Origin: Cupriavidus sp. IDO
Lineage (GTDB): Bacteria > Pseudomonadota > Gammaproteobacteria > Burkholderiales > Burkholderiaceae
Length of the DNA stretch: 64,000 nucleotides
Assembly: GCF_000812465.1 (NCBI RefSeq)
Contig: NZ_JWMA01000042.1
Coordinates: forward strand, 61,162-125,161
Reading direction: 5' to 3'
Part shown: positions 29,136 through 38,082 of the stretch, piece after piece
Layout: each line of letters opens with the position of its first letter
Position numbering within the stretch: position 1 is the first letter of the stretch
The notes under the pieces: model-generated
What the model was told of the DNA's origin: nothing
Databases searched by the model: none
Seen by the model: only the letters and a program-made list of their open reading frames with translations
Position numbers and translations under genes: made by a program

Positions 29136-30428
29136 ATGTCTCGTAACCAGCAGCTCTTCGACCGCGCCCAGCAAACCATCCCGGGCGGCGTCAACTCGCC
29201 CGTGCGCGCCTTCCGCTCGGTGGGCGGCACGCCGCGCTTCATCACGCGCGCCGAGGGAGCCTATATGTGGGATGCCGATGGCCAGCGCTATATCGACTAC
29301 ATCGGCTCCTGGGGCCCGATGATCGTCGGCCACGCCCACCCGGACGTCGTGCGCGCGGTGCAGGAGACCGCCGCCCACAGCTTCTCGTTCGGCGCCCCGA
29401 CCGAGGCCGAGATCGTGATGGCCGAGGAAATCTGCAAGCTGGTGCCCTCCATCGAGCAGGTCCGCCTGGTCTCGTCCGGCACCGAGGCCACCATGAGCGC
29501 GCTGCGCCTGGCGCGGGGCTTCACCGGCCGGGACCTGATCATCAAGTTCGAAGGCTGCTACCACGGCCACGCCGACAGCCTGCTGGTCAAGGCCGGCTCC
29601 GGCCTGCTGACCTTTGCCGACACCACCCAGAACGCGCCCTCCTCGGCCGGCGTGCCGGCCGACGTGACCCGCCACACCATGGTGCTGGAGTACAACAACG
29701 TAGAGCAGCTCGAACAGGCATTCGCGAAGCACGCCGGGGAAATTGCCGCCGTGATCGTCGAGCCCGTGGCCGGCAACATGAACCTGGTGCGCGCCAGCGA
29801 CGCTTTCCTGCAGGCCATGCGCAAGCTGTGCACCCGCGATGGCGCCGTGCTGATCTTCGACGAGGTCATGACCGGGTTCCGCGTGGCGCTGGGCGGCGCA
29901 CAGTCCCATTACGGCATCACGCCCGACATGACCTGCCTGGGCAAGGTCATCGGCGGAGGCATGCCAGCCGCGGCCTTTGGCGGCCGGCGCGACATCATGG
30001 CCAAGCTCGCCCCGCTGGGCGGCGTCTACCAGGCCGGCACGCTGTCGGGCAACCCGCTGGCCGTGGCCGCCGGCCTGGCCACCCTCAAGCTGATCCAGGC
30101 GCCGGGCTTCTACGACAAGCTGGCCGCCCAGACCCGCAAGCTCGCCGACGGCCTGTCCGAAGCCGCCCGCGCCGCCGGCGTGCCATTTGCAGCCGACGCC
30201 ATCGGCGGCATGTTCGGCATCTACTTCCGCGAGGGCGTGCCGGGCAGCTTTGCCGAAGTGACCACGAGCGACACCGCGCGCTTCAATTGTTTCTTCCACG
30301 CCATGCTCGACAACGGCGTGTACCTGGCGCCTTCTGCCTTCGAAGCCGGCTTTGTCTCGGCAAAGCATGACGACGCCATCCTGCAGGCCACGCTGGACGC
30401 GGCCCGAAAGGCGTTCGCGGCGGACTGA
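29136..30428 (+). CDS. hemL: Glutamate-1-semialdehyde 2,1-aminomutase
   Basis: PLP enzyme of the C5 heme pathway that converts glutamate-1-semialdehyde to 5-aminolevulinate. 430 residues. Typical [16 protein letters not shown]-terminus, [11 protein letters not shown] (Asp binding the PLP ring) and the Schiff-base Lys in [17 protein letters not shown]. Start [12 protein letters not shown] at 29136 agrees with the family; an in-frame ATG 6 codons earlier is weaker. Divergent from the rubredoxin gene. Confidence 0.96.
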   Translation: MSRNQQLFDRAQQTIPGGVNSPVRAFRSVGGTPRFITRAEGAYMWDADGQRYIDYIGSWGPMIVGHAHPDVVRAVQETAAHSFSFGAPTEAEIVMAEEICKLVPSIEQVRLVSSGTEATMSALRLARGFTGRDLIIKFEGCYHGHADSLLVKAGSGLLTFADTTQNAPSSAGVPADVTRHTMVLEYNNVEQLEQAFAKHAGEIAAVIVEPVAGNMNLVRASDAFLQAMRKLCTRDGAVLIFDEVMTGFRVALGGAQSHYGITPDMTCLGKVIGGGMPAAAFGGRRDIMAKLAPLGGVYQAGTLSGNPLAVAAGLATLKLIQAPGFYDKLAAQTRKLADGLSEAARAAGVPFAADAIGGMFGIYFREGVPGSFAEVTTSDTARFNCFFHAMLDNGVYLAPSAFEAGFVSAKHDDAILQATLDAARKAFAAD

Positions 30429-30545
30429 GTGCAGCCCCGTCCGCGTGGCTGCCTCGATGCAGTCGCGCGGAGAAGCAGGGATGCGGCCCGGGGGCGACAG
30501 CTGCCGTGCGCTACACTTGAAGCTCGTCCAACCCCGGAGCCTTCG

Positions 30546-31160
30546 ATGCGCGCTTCTCTGCCCCTGTCCTCGCCGACGTCCGTTTTCCGCTGGCTGCTGC
30601 TGGCGGTCCTCGCCAGCCTGCTGTCCGCCTGCGGCTACAACGATTTCCAGGCCAAGGACGAGGCGGTCAAGGCAGCCTGGGGCGAAGTGGTCAACCAATA
30701 CCAGCGCCGCGCCGACCTGATCCCGAATCTGGTCAATACCGTCAAGGGCTACGCCACGCACGAGCGCGAGACGCTCGAAGCCGTGACCAAGGCCCGTGCC
30801 GCGGCCACTAGCATCCAGGTGTCGCCGGAGACACTGAACGACCCGGAAGCCTTCAAGCGCTTCCAGCAGGCGCAGGGCGAGCTGTCCGGCGCGCTGTCCC
30901 GCTTGCTGGCGGTATCAGAGAACTATCCGCAGCTAAAGGCCGACGCCTCCTTCCGCGATCTGCAGTCGCAGCTGGAAGGCACCGAGAACCGCATCACCGT
31001 GGCGCGCCAGCGCTACATTGCCGCGGTGCAGGAGTACAACATCCTGGCCCGCAGCTTCCCGACCAACCTGACCGCAATGGTCTTCAAGTATCCGGTCAAA
31101 CCTTCGTTCGCGGTGGAGAACGAGAAAGCGATCTCCGCACCGCCAACCGTGAAGTTCTGA
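30546..31160 (+). CDS. lemA: LemA family lipoprotein
   Basis: 204 residues. Signal peptide with lipobox LLSAC (Cys29), then the LemA helical domain: AWGEVVNQYQRRADLIPNLVNTV, the usual family core, and EYNILARSFPTNL near the end. LemA function is poorly defined; family members are envelope proteins nearly always next to TPM-domain genes, as here. 13-nt gap to the next gene, so one operon of three genes. Confidence 0.93.
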   Translation: MRASLPLSSPTSVFRWLLLAVLASLLSACGYNDFQAKDEAVKAAWGEVVNQYQRRADLIPNLVNTVKGYATHERETLEAVTKARAAATSIQVSPETLNDPEAFKRFQQAQGELSGALSRLLAVSENYPQLKADASFRDLQSQLEGTENRITVARQRYIAAVQEYNILARSFPTNLTAMVFKYPVKPSFAVENEKAISAPPTVKF

Positions 31161-31173
31161 GGCCGCAAACATC

Positions 31174-32037
31174 GTGGGCACGTTCCTGTCATCGTCTGCT
31201 TTGCGCGGCTGGCGCCGGGGGCTGGCCGCATTGCTGTGGCTCGCCGCCGTGCTGGCGGCGCCCGCCTTTGCCGCTGACGGCTTCGTTGCGGTGCCGCCGC
31301 TCACCCAGCGTGTCACCGACCTGACCGGCACCCTTAACGCCCAGCAACGCAGCGCCCTCGAGAACGTACTGGCGGAATACGAGCAGCAGCGCGGCAGCCA
31401 GATCTTCGTGCTGATGCTGCCCACGACCGAGCCCGAGACCATCGACGCCTACAGTATCCGCGTGGCCGACGCCTGGCGCGCCGGGCGCAAGGGCATCGAT
31501 GACGGCGTGATCGTGCTGATCGCCAAGGACAACCCGCCCGGCCTGCGCAAGATGCGGCTGGAGGTGGGCCGCGGCGTGCAGGGCTCGCTGACCGACGCCA
31601 TGTCCAAGCGCATCCTGCAGGACGTGATGGCGCCGCACTTCCGGCAGAACGATTTCTACGGCGGGCTGGCGGCGGGCGTCTCGGCCATCCAGGCCACCAT
31701 CGACAAGGAAGGGCTGGCCGGCCCCCAGCCGCGCAAGGCTGCGCAGTCGTCGTGGACCGACTGGCTGCCAGTATTGTTTCCGCTGGCCATCATCCTGTTC
31801 TTCTTCCTGTCTGCGGCGCTGCGCCCGCGCGGCCCGCAGATCGTCACCGGCCCGCGCGGCCGCGACGTGATCGCCGGGGGACTGGGCGGACTTGGCGGCT
31901 ACGGCATGGGCCAGGACTGGGGCCGCCGCGGTGGCGGCTTCGGTGGCGGTTTCGGCGGTGGCGGCGACTCGGGCGGCGGCTTCAGCGGCGGCGGCGGGGG
32001 TGGCTTCGACGGTGGCGGTGCCTCCGGCAACTGGTGA
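31174..32037 (+). CDS. TPM-domain membrane protein (YgcG-like)
   Basis: 287 residues beginning at GTG 31174. Signal peptide to about residue 34 (APAFAAD), TPM domain at about 45-180 (VTDLTGTLN start, KGIDDGVIVLIAKD core), a membrane helix at about 200-218 (LPVLFPLAIILFFFLSAAL), and a Gly-rich tail of about 40 residues to the end. The topology fits a periplasmic TPM domain anchored in the membrane. TPM proteins have been linked to phosphatase activity and photosystem repair in plants; the bacterial role with LemA is unclear. Confidence 0.88.
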   Translation: MGTFLSSSALRGWRRGLAALLWLAAVLAAPAFAADGFVAVPPLTQRVTDLTGTLNAQQRSALENVLAEYEQQRGSQIFVLMLPTTEPETIDAYSIRVADAWRAGRKGIDDGVIVLIAKDNPPGLRKMRLEVGRGVQGSLTDAMSKRILQDVMAPHFRQNDFYGGLAAGVSAIQATIDKEGLAGPQPRKAAQSSWTDWLPVLFPLAIILFFFLSAALRPRGPQIVTGPRGRDVIAGGLGGLGGYGMGQDWGRRGGGFGGGFGGGGDSGGGFSGGGGGGFDGGGASGNW

Positions 32038-32050
32038 CAGCGAGACAGAC

Positions 32051-32554
32051 ATGCCATCGATCCGACGCGCCCTGCGCCACCTGGGTACCTCCACCGGCAC
32101 CGCCCGCCGGTACTTCCCGCCCGCAGCCCAGAAACAACTGCATGACGCCGTCCACGCCGGCGAAGCGCGCCATCGCGGCGAGATCCGCGTGGTGATCGAA
32201 GCCAGCCTGCCGGTTGGCCATGCGTGGTCGGGCACGACGCCACGTGCACGCGCGCGTGCGCTGTTTGGCGCGCTGGAGGTCTGGAATACCGAAGACCACA
32301 CCGGCGTGCTGCTCTATATCAATCTCGCCGATCACGCCGTGGAGATTCTGGCCGACCGCGGCATCGATGCCTGCGTGGGACAGAAGACCTGGCGCGCGGT
32401 GTGCGATGAGCTTGCCAGGGGGCTCGCCCGGGATCTCTCGGTCACGCCGGTGCTGGCAGCAGTCGAACGCATCCACGAACTGCTGGCCACGCATTTCCCG
32501 TCGGATGGCGGCTACAACCCCAACGAACTGGACGATCGGCCGATCGTGCTTTAG
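32051..32554 (+). CDS. TPM-domain protein, cytoplasmic form
   Basis: 167 residues with no signal peptide. It is a second TPM domain: EIRVVIEASLP, TEDHTGVLLYINLADHAVEILADRGID and a C-terminal helix region ending NPNELDDRPIVL. Start ATG 32051 lies 13 nt after the previous stop, and the sequence before it in frame is only the Gly-rich shadow of the upstream gene. It completes the lemA-TPM-TPM operon. Homologues of this short type are usually annotated TPM domain-containing protein. Confidence 0.85.
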   Translation: MPSIRRALRHLGTSTGTARRYFPPAAQKQLHDAVHAGEARHRGEIRVVIEASLPVGHAWSGTTPRARARALFGALEVWNTEDHTGVLLYINLADHAVEILADRGIDACVGQKTWRAVCDELARGLARDLSVTPVLAAVERIHELLATHFPSDGGYNPNELDDRPIVL

Positions 32555-32561
32555 CCGGTCG

Positions 32562-33818
32562 TCAGCGGGGGCGGCGCGCGCCCATCAGGTACCACACGGC
32601 CGCCACCACTTGCAGCGCCACCAGCCCGGCCCATACCGTCAGGTGCGCAGCCTTCGGATAGTGTCCGGCCGTGGCAGGCCACAGATCCAGCACCAGCCCC
32701 ACGCCAACCTGGCAGGCAAAGGTCGCCAGGAACACCGTCAGCGTCAGCGCCGTCGTCGCCCGGCCGATCAGTGCATCGGGGAAGCTGCGCGCCAGCACCG
32801 CGTAGGTCAGGATGCCGCTGGAACCGAACATGCCGTAAGCCGCCCACAGCAGCGCCGGCGGCAGCGGCACCTGCGCCATGATCAGGCCCTGGATCACGAT
32901 GAAGCCAGTCATGCCGGCGCCGGCGAAGGCGTAGAGGCTCACGCCCATGCGCTCGAGATGTCGCGCCGCCCAACCCGAGCCCACGCAGCCGGCCATCATC
33001 GCAAACCCGATCACCGACACCAGCCGTGCAGCCTGGTCCGGCGCGAAGCCGGAAACGTCGCGCATAAAGGCACCGACCCAGAGCGTTTGCACGGCAAGGA
33101 AAATGCCCTGGTTCAGCAGCGTCAGCGGCACCACGCGCCAGAAGCGCTCGCTGCCCAGGATCTGGCGCGTGCCGCGCAACTGCTCGGCCAGGCTTTCTTT
33201 GCCGGCGCGGGCCTTGTCCGGCACGCCGAACCACAGCAGCACGGCCATGGCCAGCGACACGCCGGCCATGCCGGCGCTGAGCGTGCGCCAGTCGGTCCAT
33301 GACAGCATCCAGGCCAGCGGCGAACCGACCACCACGGCGCCGAGCCCGCCGATCGCCATCACCACGCCGTTGAGTAAGGGCATACGCGACAACGGGAACC
33401 ACATCGACAGCGCCTGGATGGCGGCGCCCAGGCAAACCGAAACGCCCACGCCGATCAGCAGCCGCCCGGTCGCCAGCCCGACCATGCCGGGCGCCCATGC
33501 AAAGACCAGCGCGCCGGCCACGGCGGCCAGCAGCATGACAGCCTCGGTCCGGCGCGGGCCGTAGCGGTCCAGCAGAATGCCCGCCGGCAGCTGGGCGCAG
33601 GCGAAGCCGAGGAAATAGAAGCTGGTCAGCAGGCCGAGATCGCTGGCGCTGAGCCCGAGCTCGCGCGTGAGGTGTGGGGCAAAGCCAAGATTGACGCCCC
33701 GGAACACATAGGACACCAGGAAACCCAGCGAAAACACGGCCAGCACGCGCCAGCGCGCGGCAGATGGCGTTGACGAAACCGACGACAGGGACGAACGGGT
33801 AGCAGCAGAAGTAGTCAT
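32562..33818 (-). CDS. MFS transporter
   Basis: 418 residues with 12 hydrophobic segments. SYVFRGVNLGFAPHLTRELGLSAS is the first-loop region, and the MFS loop 2-3 motif reads GILLDRYGPRRTE. It resembles cyanate/nitrate-type or drug-type MFS carriers, but substrate cannot be assigned. It is divergent from a LysR gene with a 78-nt spacer, so the regulator probably controls it. It is convergent with the second TPM gene (7-nt gap, no terminator seen). Confidence 0.85.
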   Translation of the reverse strand: MTTSAATRSSLSSVSSTPSAARWRVLAVFSLGFLVSYVFRGVNLGFAPHLTRELGLSASDLGLLTSFYFLGFACAQLPAGILLDRYGPRRTEAVMLLAAVAGALVFAWAPGMVGLATGRLLIGVGVSVCLGAAIQALSMWFPLSRMPLLNGVVMAIGGLGAVVVGSPLAWMLSWTDWRTLSAGMAGVSLAMAVLLWFGVPDKARAGKESLAEQLRGTRQILGSERFWRVVPLTLLNQGIFLAVQTLWVGAFMRDVSGFAPDQAARLVSVIGFAMMAGCVGSGWAARHLERMGVSLYAFAGAGMTGFIVIQGLIMAQVPLPPALLWAAYGMFGSSGILTYAVLARSFPDALIGRATTALTLTVFLATFACQVGVGLVLDLWPATAGHYPKAAHLTVWAGLVALQVVAAVWYLMGARRPR

Positions 33819-33833
33819 GCCCTAGATTGTCGT

Positions 33834-33846
33834 CACCAATGTGGTG
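33834..33846. promoter_or_regulatory. Candidate LysR operator, short inverted repeat
   Basis: CACCA-ATG-TGGTG in the 78-nt spacer between the divergent MFS and LysR genes. Spacing and location fit a LysR-type recognition dyad, but the arms are only 5 bp. Confidence 0.35.
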
Positions 33847-33896
33847 CAAAGCCAGCGAAACATACCCACGGCAATTGTGAGTAGAATTTGACGACC

Positions 33897-34841
33897 ATGG
33901 CCTCCCGCCCCGTCAACCGCCGCCCTCACCTGCCGCCCCTGCAAGCGCTGCGCGCACTCGAGGCCGCGACCCGCTATCGCAGCTTTTCACGTGCGGCCGA
34001 GGAGCTGGCGCTCACCCACAGCGCCATCAGCCACCATATCCGCGGCCTGGAAGACCATCTCGGCACCAAGCTGTTCCAGCGCACGGGCAGCCTGATGACC
34101 CCCACCAGCGCCGGCGCACGGCTGGCCGAGCAGGTGCGCGGCGCGCTCGACAGCATCGAAAGCGCCCTGCGCGAAGCCGGCAGCAGCGCCGGACCGCCCG
34201 TGATCCGGCTGCAGGTGAGCGTGATGGCGGACCTGGCCAATGCATGGCTGATCCGGCGCCTGCCCAGCCTGCATGCCCAGGCACCCGAACTGGATCTGCA
34301 CCTGCGGCTGCATGCCGAAATCACGCCGCCGGACCCATATAGCGTCGACGTAGGCATCTGGCACCAGCGCATCGACCTGCCCGGTTTCGCGTGCCACAAC
34401 CTGATCGAGGACCATGTCATCGCCGTGGCCAGCCCCGCCCTGCTGGCCCGCTACCCCGGCTTTACGCTGCCCGACCTGCCACGGCTGCCGATGCTGCGCT
34501 TTGCACTGCGGCCATGGCGTGACTGGCTGGAGAGCGCCGGCCTGCCGGGCGCCGAACCCGAGCGCGGCCCGATCTTCCAGGATGCCGGGCTGATGCTCCA
34601 GTCAGCCGTGGCCGGGCTGGGCGTTGCCACGGCGCGCGCCCAGCTTGCTCATGACTACCTGGCGAGCGGGCAACTGGTGCAGATTGGCGATACGAAGGTT
34701 CGGTCAAGCCTGCATTACTGGGTGACGTGGCGCGAGGGGAATCCGCGGGAGAAGGCGATTCAGCGGTTTTATGCGTGGCTGCAGGAGCAGGTCGTCGACG
34801 ACGCCTCCAATTGCGCTTCGCCAGGCGAGGCACCCGGTTGA
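33897..34841 (+). CDS. LysR-type transcriptional regulator, GcvA-like
   Basis: 314 residues. N-terminal winged HTH at about 10-70 (LPPLQALRALEAATRYRSFSRAAEELALTHSAISHHI), then the effector-binding domain. The LQALRAFEA-type start and AISHHIRGLE helix are typical of the GcvA/AmpR subgroup. ATG 33897 was chosen; a TTG three codons upstream is possible. It probably controls the divergent MFS gene. Confidence 0.9.
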   Translation: MASRPVNRRPHLPPLQALRALEAATRYRSFSRAAEELALTHSAISHHIRGLEDHLGTKLFQRTGSLMTPTSAGARLAEQVRGALDSIESALREAGSSAGPPVIRLQVSVMADLANAWLIRRLPSLHAQAPELDLHLRLHAEITPPDPYSVDVGIWHQRIDLPGFACHNLIEDHVIAVASPALLARYPGFTLPDLPRLPMLRFALRPWRDWLESAGLPGAEPERGPIFQDAGLMLQSAVAGLGVATARAQLAHDYLASGQLVQIGDTKVRSSLHYWVTWREGNPREKAIQRFYAWLQEQVVDDASNCASPGEAPG

Positions 34842-35390
34842 CGCGAGGCGTTTCATCGCTGGAATGTTTTTGGCGCGTTTGTTGAGACTAGGAATCATTT
34901 TTCCTGCCAAGGGCCTCAAGTCGCTCTTGATTGGCATGACACTACCTGCGCCGGCACACGAAATCGCGCAAATCCCAGGCCTCGCCGCTCTCCAGGTTTC
35001 AGAAATGCAACCAATCTGCGCGTCGATGTAAAACTGCGCTGGCGCACGGCACCCTATCCAAACAGATGACTCGTGGCATCTCCCTGGTCCGGGGTTCCCC
35101 TTCCAGCAAGGCGCTGCCTACATCTATTGGCGTTCCGTCGCAGTTTGCAAGACCGAAAAGGCTGAGGCATCGGCAGGCAGAGCGCTGTCGGGCCCATGTA
35201 TCTCCTACATTGCCCTGTATCGGAGATGAAACGAGTCATAAATCTCGACAGGTCGGAATTCGCTCATCCGGCGCCCTTGGGCGTTTGAAATTGCCTCCCC
35301 TCGTTGGGGGTGGGATTGACCCGAAGAAATTGCGATTTAGTCACGTCTTGCCCCGGCCCTTCGAGACCTCAAGCCAAACAGGACATCCTT

Positions 35391-35411
35391 TGGTGCTGCA
35401 GCGCAGCACCA
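35391..35411. repeat. 9-bp inverted repeat with 3-nt loop
   Basis: TGGTGCTGC (35391-35399), loop AGC, GCAGCACCA (35403-35411), isolated in the gene-poor region. No U-run. Could be a remnant element end or operator. Confidence 0.4.
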
Positions 35412-35999
35412 ACCGCAGCCGTCATGTAACAGATTGGGAACACTTTGATCACGGCCGACCCGCGCATTCACCCCTATCAAACAGCATTTCTTAATGATTT
35501 CAGATAGTTAGGCGCACTGGCACGTTCGTCGCACTTATGTCCCGGCAAACAGAAGTGAGACCAGGGGGACGACTGGAACATAAGAGGCATCGCGCAGACA
35601 AGCGTGTACCTGAACAACAACAGTTTTCAGTACGACCCCGCACTCCCAGGGCGGGATTCGGGCTGGTGCAGCAAGCGAGGGCCGCGCGGCAGGACAAGGG
35701 CCCGCATCGAAAGGACAAGCTGAGCGCGAGTCCTGCCGACAAGAACAGCAAGGTCTTTCAGGAACACGGGCCTCGAACGGGAAACCCGAAGAGGTCCGTG
35801 AAACCTGGACCAGGCGTTGCGCGAATGCGCGACGCGTAGAAAGGGATGCGCTGGCGAACGAACAGCTTGCCAGGGCAACCCAAAAAGAATGTGGGGTAAG
35901 GTCAGGTCCGCCATGCTGGCGGGGCGACGTACAAGCCGGTCGAACACCCAGGCATCAGCAACTGGCGCAAGACAAGCCAGTATTGATGGTTGCGGTCTG

Positions 36000-36093
36000 A
36001 CCGGCCGGTACGCCCACCCCGGCCTGGCGCAGTTGAAGCAACGGCGGACCAGCAGTTTTTGATTTAGGGAGCGTGCCAGACCGGCCAGCCGGT
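36000..36093. promoter_or_regulatory. Paired ACCGGC palindromes upstream of the VpsR-like regulator
   Basis: ACCGGCCGGT (36000-36009) and ACCGGC-CA-GCCGGT (36080-36093) share the same half site and are centred about 82 bp apart, 90-180 nt before the regulator ATG. This looks like a two-site operator, perhaps for autoregulation through looping. Confidence 0.35.
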
Positions 36094-36177
36094 ATGGCGC
36101 AAGCCTTAGAGCCGCCGAGGAAGGGCCGGTGCAGACCGGATCCGCCCTCGTTAGAAAAATAGATCCGGGGAAATCTT

Positions 36178-37557
36178 ATGACCGCATACGTCAATCGTCC
36201 GCTGCTATACGTTTCGCAGCACCACGACGCCATGCTATGCAGGCTCTTTTCACAGCGGGGCTGGAAACTCATCTTCGCCTCGAATGCACGCGACCTCGGA
36301 GCGCTGCCCGCGAGTTCGCAGCCACTTGCCGCGTTGCTGGACGTGCATAGCGGGTTCAGCGACGAAGACCTCGAATCGTTCGAGCCCTGGCTCGCCCAGC
36401 CCCACATCGGCTGGATCGGCGCGATCACCAGCCGCGACGCGCTGTCCGACGCAGCACGCCGGTTGCTGGGACTGTACTTCGTCGATTACTACACGACACC
36501 ATTCGACCCGGGCGACCTGGCCCGCTCGCTCGGCCATGCGATGGGCATGGCTCAGCTGCGTCCTGGGGTGGCGCGAGCGACCGCCCAGGGCACTTCCCGT
36601 CCCGATGGCATGATCGGCAACTGCTCGGCGATGCAGACGCTGTTTCGGGGTATCGAGAAGGTGTCCCGCTGGGACACCCCGGTTCTGATATCCGGCGAGT
36701 CCGGCACCGGCAAAGAACTGGCCGCCCACGCCATCCACCATGCCTCCGCACGAGCACAAAAGCCATTCGTCGCCGTCAACTGCGCAGCCATCCCGCCGAC
36801 GCTGCTGATGTCGGAGCTGTTCGGCTACGAGCGCGGCGCCTTCACCGGCGCAACCAAGCGAAAGCCTGGCCGCATCGAAATGGCGCAAGGCGGCACGCTG
36901 TTCCTTGACGAAATTGGCGACATGCCGCTGGAAAGCCAGACCAGCCTCCTGCGCTTCCTGGAGACCGGGCGCATCGAGCGGCTGGGCGGAACGGAATCGA
37001 TCAATGTCGACGTCCGCATCATCTCCGCCACGCACGTCGACCTCGACGCCGCCATCGCCGCCGAACGCTTCCGCGGCGACCTGTACCACCGCCTCTGCGT
37101 GCTGCGCATCAAGCAGCCGCCGCTGCGGGAACGAAGCAGCGATATCCTGCTGATCGCCGAACATGTTCTCGACGGCGTGCGCAAGCAATCCCCCGACAAG
37201 ATCCGCGGCTTCTCGCCGATGGCCCTTCGCGCCATCCAGCAGCACACCTGGCCGGGCAACGTGCGCGAACTGATCAACCGCATCCGCCATGCCGCAGCGA
37301 TGTGCGAGGCAGGTGTCATCCAGCCTGCGGACCTGGAGCTGGCGTCCCCCGTGGAATGCGCACCATCCACCCTGGCCGCCATCCGCGAGGCGGCAGAACA
37401 GAACGCAATCATCGAAGCGCTGCAGCGGCATCATGAGCGGCTGATTGACGTGGCAGCTGAGCTCGGGATTTCGCGAGTGACGCTGTTCAGGTTGATGCGG
37501 GATTACAAGCTGCAGGTGAAGAAGGGGGATCTGGGGCTGGTTTGCGTGCAGGGCTAG
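36178..37557 (+). CDS. VpsR-like sigma-54-dependent transcriptional activator
   Basis: 459 residues in three parts. Residues 1-125 form a degenerate receiver resembling the VpsR N-terminal domain (IGWIGAIT, YFVDYYTTPFDPGDLARSLGHAMGMAQL). Residues about 145-370 are the AAA+ domain with Walker A GESGTGKE (173-180), the sigma-54 contact loop GAFTGA (220-225) and Walker B LFLDEIGDM. A Fis-type HTH lies near the C-terminus (VAAELGISRVTLFRLM). VpsR proteins bind c-di-GMP and switch on exopolysaccharide genes. An intact GAFTGA implies true sigma-54 activation. RBS GGGGAAATCTT. 33 nt upstream of gtrA, so probably co-transcribed with the glycan genes. Confidence 0.9.
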   Translation: MTAYVNRPLLYVSQHHDAMLCRLFSQRGWKLIFASNARDLGALPASSQPLAALLDVHSGFSDEDLESFEPWLAQPHIGWIGAITSRDALSDAARRLLGLYFVDYYTTPFDPGDLARSLGHAMGMAQLRPGVARATAQGTSRPDGMIGNCSAMQTLFRGIEKVSRWDTPVLISGESGTGKELAAHAIHHASARAQKPFVAVNCAAIPPTLLMSELFGYERGAFTGATKRKPGRIEMAQGGTLFLDEIGDMPLESQTSLLRFLETGRIERLGGTESINVDVRIISATHVDLDAAIAAERFRGDLYHRLCVLRIKQPPLRERSSDILLIAEHVLDGVRKQSPDKIRGFSPMALRAIQQHTWPGNVRELINRIRHAAAMCEAGVIQPADLELASPVECAPSTLAAIREAAEQNAIIEALQRHHERLIDVAAELGISRVTLFRLMRDYKLQVKKGDLGLVCVQG

Positions 37558-37590
37558 GGCTTCCGCCACCGGTCACGCCGGAGTACAGCC

Positions 37591-38037
37591 ATGCTGAATG
37601 CCGAATCCCGCGCTGACAGCGCATCAGGCGGATCCTGGCGCCAGGGCCTCCGGCAGCGCCTGCCCGGCACGCAGACGCTTGCCAGGCTGTTCCGCTTTGG
37701 CGTCTCGGGCATCGTCGCAACGGGCATCCACGTGGCCGTGGCCACGCCATTGATCTATCTGCTCCATGCATCGCAGGTGAGTGCCAATGGCGTGGCGTTC
37801 GTCATTGCGAATATCGGCTCGTACTTGCTGAATACGCTGTGGAGTTTCGGCGCAACCCCCGGGCGCGACAGCTACCTGCGCTTTCTCTTGGTATCACTGC
37901 TGGGATTGCTGCTCACGCTCGGCATTTCAAGAACTACCGACATGCTCGGAGCGGGCTACTGGGCAGGACTTGCCTGCATCCTGTCAGTGGTGCCTCCGGT
38001 CACGTTCGTGCTGCACCGGTCGTGGACGTATCGATAA
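37591..38037 (+). CDS. GtrA family membrane protein (lipid-sugar flippase)
   Basis: 148 residues with four hydrophobic segments; GtrA/DPMS3 domain, typical FGVSGIVATGIHVAVATPLIY start and FVLHRSWTYR end. GtrA proteins are thought to flip undecaprenyl-phosphate-linked glucose or a similar sugar across the inner membrane. The matching GtrB-like GT2 is encoded on the opposite strand at 39339-40352, so the pair is complete within this cassette. It follows the regulator directly. Confidence 0.88.
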   Translation: MLNAESRADSASGGSWRQGLRQRLPGTQTLARLFRFGVSGIVATGIHVAVATPLIYLLHASQVSANGVAFVIANIGSYLLNTLWSFGATPGRDSYLRFLLVSLLGLLLTLGISRTTDMLGAGYWAGLACILSVVPPVTFVLHRSWTYR

Positions 38038-38082
38038 CTGCTGTCTGCTGGCCAGTGGGCCCGCCTTCCGGAGAAGATCACC

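Larger units (their letters stand above)
34842..36177. other. 1.3-kb gene-poor, atypical region
   Basis: No open frame here has a recognisable product, a good Shine-Dalgarno and normal codon use. Composition is visibly more A/T-rich and irregular than the flanks. It holds a TGGTGCTGC/GCAGCACCA hairpin (35391-35411), a weak GG-N10-GC sigma-54-like site (35806-35821), an ACTGGC-N9-GCCAGT dyad (35961-35981) and two ACCGG palindromes (36000-36009, 36080-36093) upstream of the VpsR-like regulator. Likely a decayed or recombined segment plus the regulator's control region. Confidence 0.5.

Noticed and set aside
28931..30761. Long minus-strand frame over hemL
   Set aside because: Antisense shadow; hemL on the plus strand has all PLP-enzyme motifs and the correct length.
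35806..35821. Sigma-54-like TGGACC-N5-TTGCG upstream of the VpsR-like gene
   Set aside because: GG-N10-GC spacing is right, but only 8 of 11 positions match and it is 357 nt from the start; too weak to list as a promoter.
35537..35839. 100-codon frame in the gene-poor region
   Set aside because: Highly basic, no family match, no Shine-Dalgarno; the opposite strand is equally open. Typical of non-coding high-GC DNA.
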